Origin: Streptomyces sp. TP-A0356
Lineage (GTDB): Bacteria; Actinomycetota; Actinomycetes; Streptomycetales; Streptomycetaceae
DNA length: 64,000 bases
Assembly: GCF_001417775.1 (NCBI RefSeq)
Contig: NZ_BBZJ01000017.1
Location: forward strand, 310,001-374,000
Direction of reading: 5' to 3'
The position numbers and the translations under genes are program-made. The first letter of the stretch is position 1. Each line of letters starts with the position of its first letter. Below, piece after piece: positions 8,042 to 16,823 of this stretch. Under the pieces are notes generated by a model. The model was not told the origin of the DNA. It did no database searches and saw only the letters and a list, made by a program, of their open reading frames with translations.

Positions 8042-8883
8042 TCGCGGGCCCGGCCCACCCCCCGCTCACCCTGCTGTACGCGCCCGGGGACCGCCCGGAG
8101 GTGGTGGGCAAGGCGCTTGCATCCGGGGCGGACATGGTGCTGATCGACCTGGAGGACGCGGTCGCCCCGGACCGCAAGGAGTACGCACGGGCGGCAACGG
8201 CGGAACGGCTGTCCCAGCGCCCGCCGGTGCCGGTGCACGTCCGTGTGAACGCGCTGGACAGTCCCTGGGCGGACGGAGACCTCACGGCGTTGTCCGGGCT
8301 CCCCGGCCTCTCGGGGCTGCGGCTGCCGAAGGTCACGTCGCCGTCGGAGGTGGTGCGCGTGGCGGAACGCGTCGCCCCGGCGGGGGGCCGGGCGCTTCCC
8401 CTCCACGCCCTTCTGGAGTCGGCCCTGGGGGTGGAGCGGGCGTTCACCATCGCGTCGGCGCATCCGTCCGTACGGGGCATCGCGCTGGGCGAGGCGGACC
8501 TGCGGGCGGACCTGGCCGTACGGGAGGACGCGGGCCTGGACTGGTCACGGGCCCGGGTGGTGCTGGCCGCGCGGGCCGCCGCGCTGCCTGCGCCCGCCCA
8601 GTCGATCTATCCGGACACCAGGGACCTGGAGGGCCTGGCGGCCTCCTGCGCCCACGGCCGCGCGCTGGGCTTCCTGGGCCGTGCGGCGATCCATCCCCGC
8701 CAGCTCCCGGTCATCGAACGCGCCTACACGCCCACCGCGGAGGAGATCGTCCGAGCCGAGGAGACCCTGAAGGCCGCGGCCAGAGAACCGGGCGCCCAAG
8801 CCCTCCCCGACGGCCGCTTCATCGACACGGCGACCGTGCGAGAGGCCCAGCGGACACTGTCCCTGACCCACCGAAGCCGCTGA
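8038..8883 (+). CDS. HpcH/HpaI aldolase, CitE-like CoA-ester lyase
   Basis: A 281-residue CitE-family TIM-barrel enzyme. These split or form beta-hydroxyacyl-CoA compounds such as citryl-, malyl- or citramalyl-CoA, usually with Mg. Visible features are LLYAPGDRPEVVGKALASGA, then the DLEDAV motif, RVNALDSPW, the Glu of LLESALGVERA and the Asp of GEADLRADL, the expected metal ligands. GTG at 8038 overlaps the CoA-transferase stop. It ends the operon and is followed by a strong terminator. The pairing with a CoA-transferase suggests one acid is activated and then cleaved to acetyl-CoA or a glyoxylate or pyruvate unit; how this relates to the ARH genes is unknown. Confidence 0.9.
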   Translation: MIAGPAHPPLTLLYAPGDRPEVVGKALASGADMVLIDLEDAVAPDRKEYARAATAERLSQRPPVPVHVRVNALDSPWADGDLTALSGLPGLSGLRLPKVTSPSEVVRVAERVAPAGGRALPLHALLESALGVERAFTIASAHPSVRGIALGEADLRADLAVREDAGLDWSRARVVLAARAAALPAPAQSIYPDTRDLEGLAASCAHGRALGFLGRAAIHPRQLPVIERAYTPTAEEIVRAEETLKAAAREPGAQALPDGRFIDTATVREAQRTLSLTHRSR

Positions 8884-8898
8884 GCACCCGGCGACACA

Positions 8899-8938
8899 CA
8901 TCGGGGGCGCCGTATCGCGCGATACGGCGCCCCCGATG
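8899..8938. terminator. Bidirectional terminator, perfect 40-bp palindrome
   Basis: Arms 8899-8917 and 8920-8938 pair perfectly (catcgggggcgccgtatcg and its complement) around a CG centre. It lies between the convergent ends of the lyase operon (plus) and lgt (minus), so it can stop transcription from both sides. Confidence 0.9.
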
Positions 8939-8953
8939 ACGTACGAACGCCCG

Positions 8954-9979
8954 TCAGCCCTTCTTGGCCGACTTGGCCTCGTCCTCCGATGCCTCGGAGG
9001 TCTCGGAGGTCTCTGAGCTCGCGGCGGTCTCGGCGGCCTCAGGAGTCTCCGCGGCGGTCGGCTTCTTGTCCTCCGGCTCCGGCTCGAGCTTCTTCTCCGG
9101 CTCCGGCTCGGGCTTCTTCTCCGGCTCCACCGGGCCGCCGTCCTCCTCGACCGCACCGCCGACGGCACCCGGTTCCACGACTTCCTCGCGTCCCGGCCGC
9201 AGCCGCGACGACACCACGATGTAGGTCACGGCCAGCAGGAACACCAGGATGGCGGTCCAGTCGTTCAGCCGCAGACCCAGGATGTGGTGCGCGTCGTCGA
9301 CCCGCATGTACTCGATCCAACCGCGGCCCACGCAGTACGCGGCCACGTACAGCGCGAACGCCCGCCCGTGCCCGAGGGTGAAGCGGCGGTCCGCCCAGAT
9401 CACCAGGAACCCGGCCCCGACGCACCACAGCGACTCGTACAAGAAGGTCGGGTGGTAGTACCCCGGCACCCGTCCGTCCGTCGACGACGTGATGTGCAGC
9501 GCCCACGGCAGATCCGTCGGCCGTCCGTACAGCTCCTGGTTGAACCAGTTGCCCCAGCGCCCGATCGCCTGGGCGAAGGCGATACCGGGCGCCACGGCGT
9601 CGGCGTACGCCGGCAACGGGATGCCCCGGCGCCTGCAGCCGATCCACGCGCCGATCGCCCCGAGCGCGATCGCGCCCCAGATGCCGAGCCCGCCCTGCCA
9701 GACCTTGAAGGCGTCCACCCAGTTACGGCCGTCGCTGAAGTACAGCTCGTAGTCCGTGATCACGTGGTACAGCCGACCGCCGACGAGGCCGAAGGGCACG
9801 GCCCAGACCGCGATGTCGGCCACCGTGCCGGATCGGCCGCCCCTGGCGATCCAGCGCTTGTTGCCGAGCCACACGGCCACGAAGACACCGATGATGATGC
9901 AGAACGCGTAGCCGCGCAGCGGAATGGGGCCGAGGTACAGCACTCCGCGCGAGGGGCTGGGGATGTAGGCAAGTTCCAT
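8954..9979 (-). CDS. lgt: Prolipoprotein diacylglyceryl transferase
   Basis: A 341-residue inner-membrane enzyme that attaches diacylglycerol from phosphatidylglycerol to the lipobox Cys of prolipoproteins. Seven hydrophobic segments are visible. The signature GRWGNWFNQELYG and the motifs VGGRLYHVITDYE and VWQGGLGIWG are intact. ATG at 9979 opens MELAYIPSPSRGVLYLGPIP, the usual Lgt start. From about residue 265 a tail follows, rich in Glu, Lys and Pro and then Ser/Glu (EPEPEKKLEPEPEDKK), which is commonly variable in Streptomyces and probably disordered on the cytoplasmic side. It may be cotranscribed with the upstream DsbA-like gene. Confidence 0.96.
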   Translation of the reverse strand: MELAYIPSPSRGVLYLGPIPLRGYAFCIIIGVFVAVWLGNKRWIARGGRSGTVADIAVWAVPFGLVGGRLYHVITDYELYFSDGRNWVDAFKVWQGGLGIWGAIALGAIGAWIGCRRRGIPLPAYADAVAPGIAFAQAIGRWGNWFNQELYGRPTDLPWALHITSSTDGRVPGYYHPTFLYESLWCVGAGFLVIWADRRFTLGHGRAFALYVAAYCVGRGWIEYMRVDDAHHILGLRLNDWTAILVFLLAVTYIVVSSRLRPGREEVVEPGAVGGAVEEDGGPVEPEKKPEPEPEKKLEPEPEDKKPTAAETPEAAETAASSETSETSEASEDEAKSAKKG

Positions 9980-10064
9980 GGCAGGACCGACGCTACCCTG
10001 CCGGACACACAGCGTGGCAACCCACCCGGCTACGGGTCCATAACGCAACCCGCCCGGCCCGGCC

Positions 10065-10841
10065 TCAGGCCTTGTTCGCCGCCTGCACCATCTGCTTCAG
10101 CTTCGCCGGTGTCATCGTCTGGTCCCCGGAGATGTTCTTGCCGTCGAGAAGCACCGTCGGCGTGCCGCTGAAACGGCCGCTCTGGAACGCGGCGTTCGAC
10201 TTCTCCACCCAGCTGTTGTGCGTGCCGTCCTTCACGCACTTCTGGAACGCCGGGGTGTCGAGGCCGCTCACCTTGCCCGCCAGCCCGATGAGCTTGGCGT
10301 CGTCCGCGAACGAGTCCTGCGTTTCCATGGGCTGGTTGTCGTAGAGCACGTCGTGGTAGTCCCGGAACTTCCCGGCGTCCTGCGCGCACGCCGCCGCGTT
10401 CGCCGCGTGGCGGGAGCCGCTGCCGCCCTGGTTTCCGTCGATGAGCGTGACCAGGTGGTACTCGGCTCTCAGCTGACCGGCGTCGACCAGCTGGCGGATC
10501 GTCGGACGGTAGGCGGTCTCATAGGCCTTGCAGGCCGGGCAGCGGAAGTCCTCCCACACCGTGAGGGTCGACTTGGCGGAGGCTTTGCCCACCGGGATCG
10601 CGAGTCTGTCCTTGCCGGTCGCCCCCGAGGGCACCACCAGGGGGCCGGCGGAGCCGCTCTTGCCTCTCTTGCCTGCGTTGGCCGCCAGGACGCCTCCCAC
10701 GGCCGCCAGGGCCAGAACGCAGACGACCGAGGCGCCCACGATCAGCGCCCGCCGGCGCTTCTCCGCGGCCTTCTGCTTCTCTCGCTCGACCGCCAGCCGC
10801 TCACGGGCGGTCCGCTTTCCGTCACGGTTCTTCTCGCTCAC
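10065..10841 (-). CDS. DsbA-like membrane-anchored thiol-disulfide protein
   Basis: A 258-residue DsbA-family protein. A basic N-terminus (SEKNRDGKRTARERLAVE) is followed by one transmembrane helix at about 32-54, then an extracellular thioredoxin-fold domain with the redox motif FRCPACK at about 103-109 and the cis-Pro region FSGTPTVLLDG near the end. It probably oxidises or isomerises disulfides of secreted proteins. The GTG at 10841 was chosen because it gives the usual SEKNR start, though its ribosome site is weak; an ATG 18 codons upstream is the alternative. A paralogue with CPIC lies at 41080-41919. It sits between trpA and lgt. Confidence 0.88.
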   Translation of the reverse strand: MSEKNRDGKRTARERLAVEREKQKAAEKRRRALIVGASVVCVLALAAVGGVLAANAGKRGKSGSAGPLVVPSGATGKDRLAIPVGKASAKSTLTVWEDFRCPACKAYETAYRPTIRQLVDAGQLRAEYHLVTLIDGNQGGSGSRHAANAAACAQDAGKFRDYHDVLYDNQPMETQDSFADDAKLIGLAGKVSGLDTPAFQKCVKDGTHNSWVEKSNAAFQSGRFSGTPTVLLDGKNISGDQTMTPAKLKQMVQAANKA

Positions 10842-10930
10842 ATCCGGCAGAACGAACCGGGGAGGCGCAGCGCGCCTCCCCGGCCCCAGGTCCACCCGTT
10901 CGAGTGAGGGAATCGCCTGTCTCGTACGGG

Positions 10931-10950
10931 CCTCACCCGTAGGTGTGAGG
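10931..10950. terminator. Small hairpin after trpA
   Basis: CCTCAC and GTGAGG form a short inverted repeat 12 nt beyond the trpA stop, with two or three further possible inner pairs. It may reduce read-through from the trp genes into the DsbA/lgt pair. It is short, so the call is weak. Confidence 0.35.
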
Positions 10951-10961
10951 ACGGCTGGGCG

Positions 10962-11777
10962 TCACGCGGTGCCGCGTACGCCCTCGGCCAGCTCGCCCGC
11001 CAGCGTCCGCACGGCCGCCAGGGCGGCCGCGTCGTCCTCGGCGTCCAGGATCCGCTTCACGAACGCCGAGCCGACGATCACCCCGTCGGCGAAGGCGGCC
11101 ACCTCGGCGGCCTGCGCGGCGTTGGAGACTCCCAGGCCGACACAGACCGGCAGATCGGTGGTCGCCCGGGTGCGCCGGACCAGGTCCTGGGCCTGCGCGC
11201 CGACCGTCTCACGGGTGCCGGTGACACCCATGAGCGAGGCCGCGTAGACGAAGCCGGAGCCCGCCGCGGTGATCTCGGCGAGCCGGTCGTCCTTGCTGCT
11301 GGGCGCGACCACGAAGACCGTGGCGAGCCCGTGCTTCTCGGCGTGCTCGCGCCACAGGGCCGACTCCTGCACGGGCAGGTCCGGCAGGATGCAGCCCGCG
11401 CCGCCCGCCTCGGCCAGCTCGGCGGTGAAGCGTTCCACGCCGTACTTGTCGATCGGATTCCAGTACGTCATCACGAGCACCGGCTTCCCGGTCGCCTCGT
11501 GGGCCTCGCGCACCGTGCGCATGACGTCGGCGATCCGGACGCCGCCGCGCAGGGCGATGTCGTCGGCCGTCTGGATGACCGGTCCGTCCAGGACCGGGTC
11601 GCTGTGCGGCAGGCCCACCTCGACGATGTCGGCGCCGCCGTCGAGGGCCGCCTTGACCGCGGCGATGCCGCCGTCGACGGTGGGGAAGCCCGCCGGCAGG
11701 TAGGCGATGAGCGCGGAGCGCCCCTCGGCCCTGGCGGCGGCGAGGGTGTCGGACAGCAGCTGAATGTTCCCGCTCAC
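10962..11777 (-). CDS. trpA: Tryptophan synthase alpha chain
   Basis: A 271-residue TIM barrel that splits indole-3-glycerol phosphate into indole and glyceraldehyde 3-phosphate, passing indole to TrpB. The catalytic Glu and Asp are in [11 protein letters not shown] (E53) and VLDGPVIQ (D64). The start is GTG at 11777, overlapping the trpB stop as GTGA, so the two subunits are translationally coupled, which fits their 1:1 complex. It is last of the trpC-trpM-trpB-trpA set. A small hairpin follows. Confidence 0.98.
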   Translation of the reverse strand: MSGNIQLLSDTLAAARAEGRSALIAYLPAGFPTVDGGIAAVKAALDGGADIVEVGLPHSDPVLDGPVIQTADDIALRGGVRIADVMRTVREAHEATGKPVLVMTYWNPIDKYGVERFTAELAEAGGAGCILPDLPVQESALWREHAEKHGLATVFVVAPSSKDDRLAEITAAGSGFVYAASLMGVTGTRETVGAQAQDLVRRTRATTDLPVCVGLGVSNAAQAAEVAAFADGVIVGSAFVKRILDAEDDAAALAAVRTLAGELAEGVRGTA

Positions 11778-13060
11778 TTGGCGTCTCCCTCGATCTCCGC
11801 GGCGTCGCTGTCGGCGTCCGCGGCGACGGACGCGTCGGTGTCGTACAGGCCGAAGTACCGGGCGGCGGTGTCCATGTCCTTGTCGCCGCGCCCGGACAGG
11901 TTGACGACGATCAGGCCGTCCGGGCCCAGCTCCCTGCCGACCTCCAGGGCACCGGCGAGCGCGTGGGCGCTCTCGATGGCCGGGATGATCCCCTCGGTGC
12001 GGGACAACAGTTCCAGGGCCCGCATGGCCGCGTCGTCGGTGATCGCCCGGTACTCGCCTCGGCCGCTGTCCTTCAGGTACGAGTGCTCGGGGCCGATGCC
12101 CGGGTAGTCGAGACCCGCGGAGATCGAGTACGGCTCGGTGATCTGGCCCTCGTCGTCCTGGAGGACGTACGACCTGGAGCCGTGCAGGATGCCGGGCTCG
12201 CCGGCGGTGAGGGTGGCGGCGTGCTCGCCGGTCTCGATGCCGTGACCGGCGGGCTCGCAGCCGATGAGACGCACGGACGTGTCCGGGATGAACGCGTGGA
12301 AGAGCCCGATGGCGTTGGAGCCGCCGCCCACGCAGGCGACGGCGGCGTCGGGCAGGCGTCCGGCACGCTCCAGGAGCTGCCGCCGCGCCTCCACGCCGAT
12401 CACCCGGTGGAAGTCGCGCACCATGGCCGGGAAGGGGTGGGGGCCGGCCACGGTACCGAACAGGTAGTGGGTGTGGTCGACGTTGGCGACCCAGTCGCGG
12501 AACGCCTCGTTGATGGCGTCCTTGAGGGTGCGCGAGCCGGACTTCACGGCGATGACCTCGGCGCCGAGCATGCGCATACGGGCGACGTTGAGAGCCTGGC
12601 GCCGGGTGTCGATCTCACCCATGTAGATGGTGCAGTCGAGCCCGAAGAGGGCGCAGGCGGTGGCGGTCGCGACGCCGTGCTGGCCGGCGCCGGTCTCCGC
12701 GATGACCCGCGTCTTGCCCATCCTCTTGGTGAGGAGGGCCTGACCGAGCACGTTGTTGATCTTGTGGGAGCCGGTGTGGTTGAGGTCCTCGCGCTTGAGG
12801 AACACGCGGGCGCCACCGGCGTGCCCGGCGAACCGGGGCACCTCGGTGAGGGCGCTGGGCCGGCCGGTGTAGTTGACGAGCAGATCGTCGAGCTCGCGCG
12901 CGAACTCGGGGTCGGCCTTCGCCTTGTCGTACTCGACGGCGACCTCGTCCACGGCGGCCACGAGGGCCTCCGGGATGAACTTTCCGCCGAACGCACCGAA
13001 GTACCCCTCGGCGCTGGGAACCTGACCCTCGGGGTCGGGAATGAAGAACTCGCTGGGCAT
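11774..13060 (-). CDS. trpB: Tryptophan synthase beta chain
   Basis: A 428-residue PLP enzyme joining indole and serine to give tryptophan. The PLP lysine is in HTGSHKINN, near residue 98, and the phosphate-cup motif [10 protein letters not shown] is present, as is the GAGQHGVA region. It begins [20 protein letters not shown], the usual Streptomyces start, at ATG 13060. The last 20 residues are acidic and Ala-rich and look variable. A 135-nt gap separates it from trpM, so some independent control is possible there. Confidence 0.98.
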   Translation of the reverse strand: MPSEFFIPDPEGQVPSAEGYFGAFGGKFIPEALVAAVDEVAVEYDKAKADPEFARELDDLLVNYTGRPSALTEVPRFAGHAGGARVFLKREDLNHTGSHKINNVLGQALLTKRMGKTRVIAETGAGQHGVATATACALFGLDCTIYMGEIDTRRQALNVARMRMLGAEVIAVKSGSRTLKDAINEAFRDWVANVDHTHYLFGTVAGPHPFPAMVRDFHRVIGVEARRQLLERAGRLPDAAVACVGGGSNAIGLFHAFIPDTSVRLIGCEPAGHGIETGEHAATLTAGEPGILHGSRSYVLQDDEGQITEPYSISAGLDYPGIGPEHSYLKDSGRGEYRAITDDAAMRALELLSRTEGIIPAIESAHALAGALEVGRELGPDGLIVVNLSGRGDKDMDTAARYFGLYDTDASVAADADSDAAEIEGDAK

Positions 13061-13195
13061 GCGGTTACCTCGCAGGGGCGAAAGCCCCGGGTTGGTCGGA
13101 GTGAGGGTGACGTCGATCGCGTACGCGCGCCGTGCCCGGGGCCGCCGGCGAACCTACGGCGGCGGGGCACCCCCGGCCGACCGGGCGAACCCGGG

Positions 13196-13393
13196 TCAGC
13201 TCACCGCGGGTGAGCGGCGCGTACGCGGGCGACGCCATCGCATGCCGTTGACCTGCCCCGGCTCGTCACCGATGACGTACCGCACCCGCCGCCCGTGCAC
13301 CCGCCGCGCGGGCGCCCGGCAACCACGCGGCCGGCACCCACGGGCGAGGCGGGCATACGGATCCCTGGTCGCCACGGTGATCGGGAGCATCAT
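13196..13393 (-). CDS. trpM: TrpM, small modulator of tryptophan biosynthesis
   Basis: A 65-residue very basic peptide (YARLARGCRPRGCRAPARRVH) between trpC and trpB. Position, size and composition match TrpM of S. coelicolor, reported as a small modulator of tryptophan biosynthesis with effects on growth and differentiation. Two adjacent ATG codons (13393 and 13390) and an upstream TTG at 13402 are possible starts; ATG was preferred, without a strong ribosome site. Two Cys lie in an RGCRPRGCR element. No fold is recognisable, and its mechanism cannot be inferred from sequence. Confidence 0.75.
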   Translation of the reverse strand: MMLPITVATRDPYARLARGCRPRGCRAPARRVHGRRVRYVIGDEPGQVNGMRWRRPRTRRSPAVS

Positions 13394-13414
13394 CAGCGCC
13401 AACCCTACTGGGGC

Positions 13415-14224
13415 TCAGCCGCGCCCGTGCCGCAGGGCCGGGTGCGCACCCGCCGCCACCAGGTCGGCGACCGCCGTCTTCGGGTCGCGCCCGGTCACCA
13501 GGGACTCGCCCACGAGCACCGCGTCGGCACCCGCGTTGGCGTACGCGATCAGATCGTGGGGCCCGCGGACCCCGGACTCGGCGACCTTCACGATGCCCTC
13601 GGGCACCTCCGGGGCGACCCGCTCGAAGGTGGAGCGGTCGACCTCCAGGGTCTTGAGGTTGCGCGCGTTGACGCCGATCACCTTCGCGCCGGCGTCGACG
13701 GCACGGTCGACCTCCTCCTCGTCGTGCACCTCGACGAGCGCCGTGAGCCCGATGGACTCGGCGCGCTCGATGAGGGACTCCAGGGCGGGCTGGTCGAGGG
13801 CGGCGACGATCAGCAGGGCGAGGTCGGCGCCGTACGCGCGGGCCTCCCAGAGCTGGTACGAGGTGACGATGAAGTCCTTGCGCAGCACCGGGATGTCGAC
13901 CCGCGCCCGCACCGCCTCGAGGTCGGCCAGCGAGCCGCCGAAGCGGCGCTGCTCGGTGAGGACGGAGATGACGGCGGCGCCGCCCGCCTCGTAGTCCGCG
14001 GCGAGGGCCGCGGGGTCGGCGATCGCGGCGAGCGCGCCCTTGGAGGGGCTGGACCGCTTGACCTCGCAGATCACGTTGACGCCCTCGCCGCGAAGCGCGG
14101 CGACGCCGTCCTTGGCCGCGGGAGCCTTCGCCGCGCGCTCCTTGAGCTCGTCGAGGCTGACGCGCGCCTGCCGCTCCGCGAGGTCGGCACGGACTCCGTC
14201 GATGATCTCGTCGAGCACACTCAC
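13415..14224 (-). CDS. trpC: Indole-3-glycerol phosphate synthase
   Basis: A 269-residue TIM barrel that closes the indole ring from carboxyphenylamino-deoxyribulose phosphate. Motifs are [11 protein letters not shown] (catalytic Glu and Lys), [20 protein letters not shown] and [16 protein letters not shown] at 14224 follows a strong GGAAGGGGG. It heads the trpC-trpM-trpB-trpA group. The substrate comes from phosphoribosylanthranilate isomerase, and since no separate trpF is visible, PriA of the his operon in this window probably supplies that step. Confidence 0.97.
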   Translation of the reverse strand: MSVLDEIIDGVRADLAERQARVSLDELKERAAKAPAAKDGVAALRGEGVNVICEVKRSSPSKGALAAIADPAALAADYEAGGAAVISVLTEQRRFGGSLADLEAVRARVDIPVLRKDFIVTSYQLWEARAYGADLALLIVAALDQPALESLIERAESIGLTALVEVHDEEEVDRAVDAGAKVIGVNARNLKTLEVDRSTFERVAPEVPEGIVKVAESGVRGPHDLIAYANAGADAVLVGESLVTGRDPKTAVADLVAAGAHPALRHGRG

Positions 14225-14325
14225 GCGAGCGGCCCCCTTCCTGACGGTGGACGATGTGAAGAGTCTCGGGGGTTGGGCCCCGGCCCACCGGGACCGCCTC
14301 GGCGGCGAAACCGGTGGTCACTGTG

Positions 14326-14331
14326 ATGGTA
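14326..14331 (-). promoter_or_regulatory. Possible -10 element for trpC
   Basis: On the minus strand TACCAT fits the TANNNT -10 pattern about 100 nt upstream of trpC. No good -35 is visible at 17-18 bp. A leader of about 95 nt would result. I found no Trp-rich leader peptide in it. Weak evidence. Confidence 0.3.
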
Positions 14332-14399
14332 TCCGGAGAAGGGCGTAGGCCTCGCATCCGGTTGACGCCGGTCCCACTACCTGGACATTCCCCAGTTGA

Positions 14400-14858
14400 T
14401 CAAGGATGCAGCCAGCCACCGAACGGCAGGTTCCGGACAACCGTGAAGACCAGGAGCAGGGCACCCAGGCTCCACAGGTGTACTGGTTCCAGATTGACCC
14501 GAAGCGGCCGTCCCCGCATCGCGCGGACCGCCCAGACGGTCCACACCACCGCGAAGATCAGATAGCCGACGACCGCCAGTGCGTTGTCCTGGAGCGCCGC
14601 CAGGAAGTCGCCGTGCACGAAGGCGTGCGCGCTGCGCAGTCCGCCGCAGCCGGGGCAGTACACGCCGGCGAAGCGCAGCAGCGGGCAGACCGGGTAGTGC
14701 CCGGGTCGGTTGGGGTCCACCGCCCCGACGTACACGAAGGCCCCGACGACGCCCGCCAGCACCCCGGCGGGAACGGCGATCCGCCGCAGTGCGGCGGCGG
14801 CCCGGGCATCCGTGGGGGGCGGGGGCGGAAGCGGCGATGCGGGGTTCACGCCCCGCAT
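14400..14858 (-). CDS. DUF2752 membrane protein
   Basis: A 152-residue membrane protein of the DUF2752 family. It has three to four hydrophobic segments and the family motif FAGVYCPGCGGLRSAHA in the first loop, whose CPxCG pair could bind metal or be a redox site. A Pro-rich N-terminus (SPLPPPPPTDAR) precedes the first helix. ATG at 14858 follows GGAG. It sits between trpC and a long repeat region, in the part of the trp cluster that carries three uncharacterised membrane proteins; the function is unknown. Confidence 0.8.
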   Translation of the reverse strand: MRGVNPASPLPPPPPTDARAAAALRRIAVPAGVLAGVVGAFVYVGAVDPNRPGHYPVCPLLRFAGVYCPGCGGLRSAHAFVHGDFLAALQDNALAVVGYLIFAVVWTVWAVRAMRGRPLRVNLEPVHLWSLGALLLVFTVVRNLPFGGWLHP

Positions 14859-14989
14859 TCTGCCCGCTCCGCGGCCACCTCGCCCGCTCGCTCCGCGCAG
14901 TCGCCGGCGAGGCGGGTTCCGCGGCAGCGCCGCGCGCCACGCCCCTCTCCCGCGCGGCCCGCCACAGCGCACTGGCCGACGCCGAAGCG

Positions 14990-15680
14990 CCCCTCGGCCC
15001 GAGCACATCGCGGGCCTGGGGGCATCGCGGCCCTGAGGGCACCGCGGTCCTGGGCACATCGCGGCCCTGAGCGCCCCTCAGCCCGAGCGCAACGCGGCCC
15101 GGAGGGCATCGCGGTCCTGAGCGCATTGCGGCCCTGGGCACATCGCGGTCCCGAGCGCATCGACGCCCTGAGCACATCGCGGCCCTGAGCGCCCCTCCGC
15201 CCGTGCGCATTGCGGCCCGGAGGGCATCGCGGCCCTGAGCGCGCCTCGGCCCGAGCACATCGCGGCCCTGAGCGCCCCACCGCCCCAGCGCACCGCCGCC
15301 CCGAGCGCATCGCCTCCTGAGCGCGCCTCGGCCCGAGCGCTCGCGGCCCTGAGCGCCCCACGACCCGAGCACATCCCGGCCCTGAGGACATCGCGGCCCC
15401 GAGCGCCCCTCCGGCCCTGAGCGCCCCTCCGGCCCTGAGCGCCCCTCTCCGCCCGAGCACATCCCGACCCTGAGCACATCGCGGCCCCGAGCGCTCCTCA
15501 GCCCGCGCGCACCGTGGCCCTGGGCGCCCCTCCGCCCGAGCACATCGCCGCCCCGAGCGCCCCACCGCACCGCAGCCCCGAGCGCCCCACCGCCCCACCG
15601 CCCCACCGCAACGCCGCCCCGAGCGCCCCACCGCCCCAGCGCAACGCCGCCCCGAGCGCATCGCGGCTCGGGGTGCGAGA
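14990..15680. repeat. Degenerate GC-rich minisatellite, about 690 bp
   Basis: Between DUF2752 and the HGxxPAAW gene lies a dense array of 15-17-nt units of the type gcacatcgcggccctga alternating with gcgcccctcggcccga. Dozens of variants are present, shifting toward gcgccccaccgccccga at the right end. No unit order is strict. Frames stay open through it on both strands only because the units lack stop codons; the predicted peptides are simple Arg/Gly/Ala/Cys repeats with no similarity I recognise. The stretch 14859-15743 holds no credible gene. It probably grew by slippage. Confidence 0.85.
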
Positions 15681-15743
15681 ACGTGAGGGGCGGCCCCGGG
15701 CTCATTGGCCGGGGCCGCCCCTCATGGGCGACTCGGGAAGCGC

Positions 15744-15983
15744 TCAGCGCTCCGTCGCGCTCGCGGGCTGGTGCGCCGAGTGCGCCTGCGTCTTGGGCTG
15801 GCCGAGGCCCATCTGGCGCATGACGCCACCGATGACGCCACCGAGGGCGACGATCACCAGGCCCGCCCAGAAGCCGACGGGCTGGGCCATCACGGTGAAG
15901 GCGCCCGCGACGCAGAAACCGATGACGGCGATGATGACACCGGTCCAGGCGGCCGGGGTGTGGCCGTGGCTGCTGCCCGCCAT
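15744..15983 (-). CDS. HGxxPAAW-family small membrane protein
   Basis: A 79-residue protein beginning MAGSSHGHTPAAWTGV, the motif that names the family, followed by two transmembrane helices and a short Gln/His-rich tail. GAGGAG lies upstream of the ATG at 15983. These proteins are found beside tryptophan genes in Actinobacteria, but no function is known. It is downstream of the TIGR02234 gene with a 116-nt gap, and a long repeat array follows it. Confidence 0.85.
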   Translation of the reverse strand: MAGSSHGHTPAAWTGVIIAVIGFCVAGAFTVMAQPVGFWAGLVIVALGGVIGGVMRQMGLGQPKTQAHSAHQPASATER

Positions 15984-16099
15984 GTCTTGCTCCTCGTGTG
16001 CTGTATGTGTGTGGGTGAGTCGGACGCTCGGCGCCCATTGTCCCGTACCCGCGCGTATCCGGTGATCGCGGGGTCGTCGGTCCCGGGGCCGCGCAGCGG

Positions 16100-16738
16100 T
16101 CAGGCGCCCGTGGGGTCCTCGCCCCGGTCGAGCGCCTTCCACAGGTCCTCGGGGCGGTCCGGGTCGACGGGCTTGGCCCTGCGCGGCCGGGGGGTGCCGT
16201 CGCGCTCGTAACGGCCGGACATCGCGGGCCACCGTCGGCCGTAGCGCAGGGCGAGGAGTCCCGCGACGAGGATGAGCGCACCGCCCAGGGCCGCGACGTA
16301 CGGCCAGGCGGTGTGCGTGAGCGCGGACGCGGTCGCGGAGGTGTCGCCGGCCGCCTGTGCCGCCTTCTCGTCGAGCGCCGAGCTGTCGGTGACACCGAGG
16401 AGCGCCGCCACGACGGTGCCCGCGCCGGAGAGGGCGAGCAGCACCGAGACGAGCAGACGCCCGGCTCTGCGGACGGCGAAGACGGCGACGAGCGCGGCGA
16501 GGCCCACTATGGCGAGGGCCGCGGGCACGCCCGTGACGTCGCTGCCCTTGGCGGTCAGCGGGAAGTCGCCGCCGGCCACCGTCACGGTGCCCGCCGACCA
16601 GCCCTGCCGGGAGGAGAGCAGCGCCACGGCCGCGCCGACCGCCCCGCACAGCAGGGCGAGGGCGAGGCTTCGGCGGGCGAACCTGACGGGTGCGGCGGCC
16701 TCGGATCGGGGGTGAGGTACGGCAGTCACGTACTCCAC
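16100..16738 (-). CDS. TIGR02234-family Trp-associated membrane protein
   Basis: A 212-residue protein with four hydrophobic segments (about 22-45, 73-88, 96-115 and 146-165), matching the Trp-region conserved membrane protein family TIGR02234 found next to trp genes in Actinobacteria. A hydrophilic C-terminus (RPRRAKPVDPDRPEDLWKAL) is probably cytoplasmic. GTG at 16738 is the longest reasonable start; a second GTG nine nt downstream is possible. A hairpin separates it from trpE, so it is likely at lower transcription than trpE. A transport role for aromatic compounds has been guessed for such proteins but is unproven. Confidence 0.82.
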   Translation of the reverse strand: MEYVTAVPHPRSEAAAPVRFARRSLALALLCGAVGAAVALLSSRQGWSAGTVTVAGGDFPLTAKGSDVTGVPAALAIVGLAALVAVFAVRRAGRLLVSVLLALSGAGTVVAALLGVTDSSALDEKAAQAAGDTSATASALTHTAWPYVAALGGALILVAGLLALRYGRRWPAMSGRYERDGTPRPRRAKPVDPDRPEDLWKALDRGEDPTGA

Positions 16739-16744
16739 TATCGC

Positions 16745-16781
16745 CTGAGGCCCGGGCCAACCGTCACCCGGGCCCCCTCAG
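16745..16781 (-). terminator. Hairpin between trpE and the TIGR02234 gene
   Basis: CTGAGGCCCGGG (16745-16756) pairs with CCCGGGCCCCCTCAG (16767-16781) with a small bulge. It ends just before the GTG start at 16738. It may be a partial terminator that lowers expression of the membrane genes relative to trpE. Confidence 0.55.
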
Positions 16782-16823
16782 CGGGTGACGTGTGGATCCT
16801 CACGGCCCCGATCCATGAGCCCC

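Noticed and set aside
13266..14357. Out-of-frame minus-strand ORF over trpC
   Set aside because: It is Arg/Gly-rich and overlaps the complete trpC frame with intact catalytic motifs.
14225..14399. Trp attenuator or leader peptide before trpC
   Set aside because: No short frame with consecutive Trp codons and no clear alternative hairpins were found.
14990..15680. CRISPR or noncoding RNA array
   Set aside because: The units are too short, contiguous and degenerate, and contain no spacers.
14377..16395. A 672-codon minus-strand frame with Gly/Arg/Cys repeats
   Set aside because: It runs through the minisatellite, where units lack stop codons. No start, composition or similarity supports a protein.
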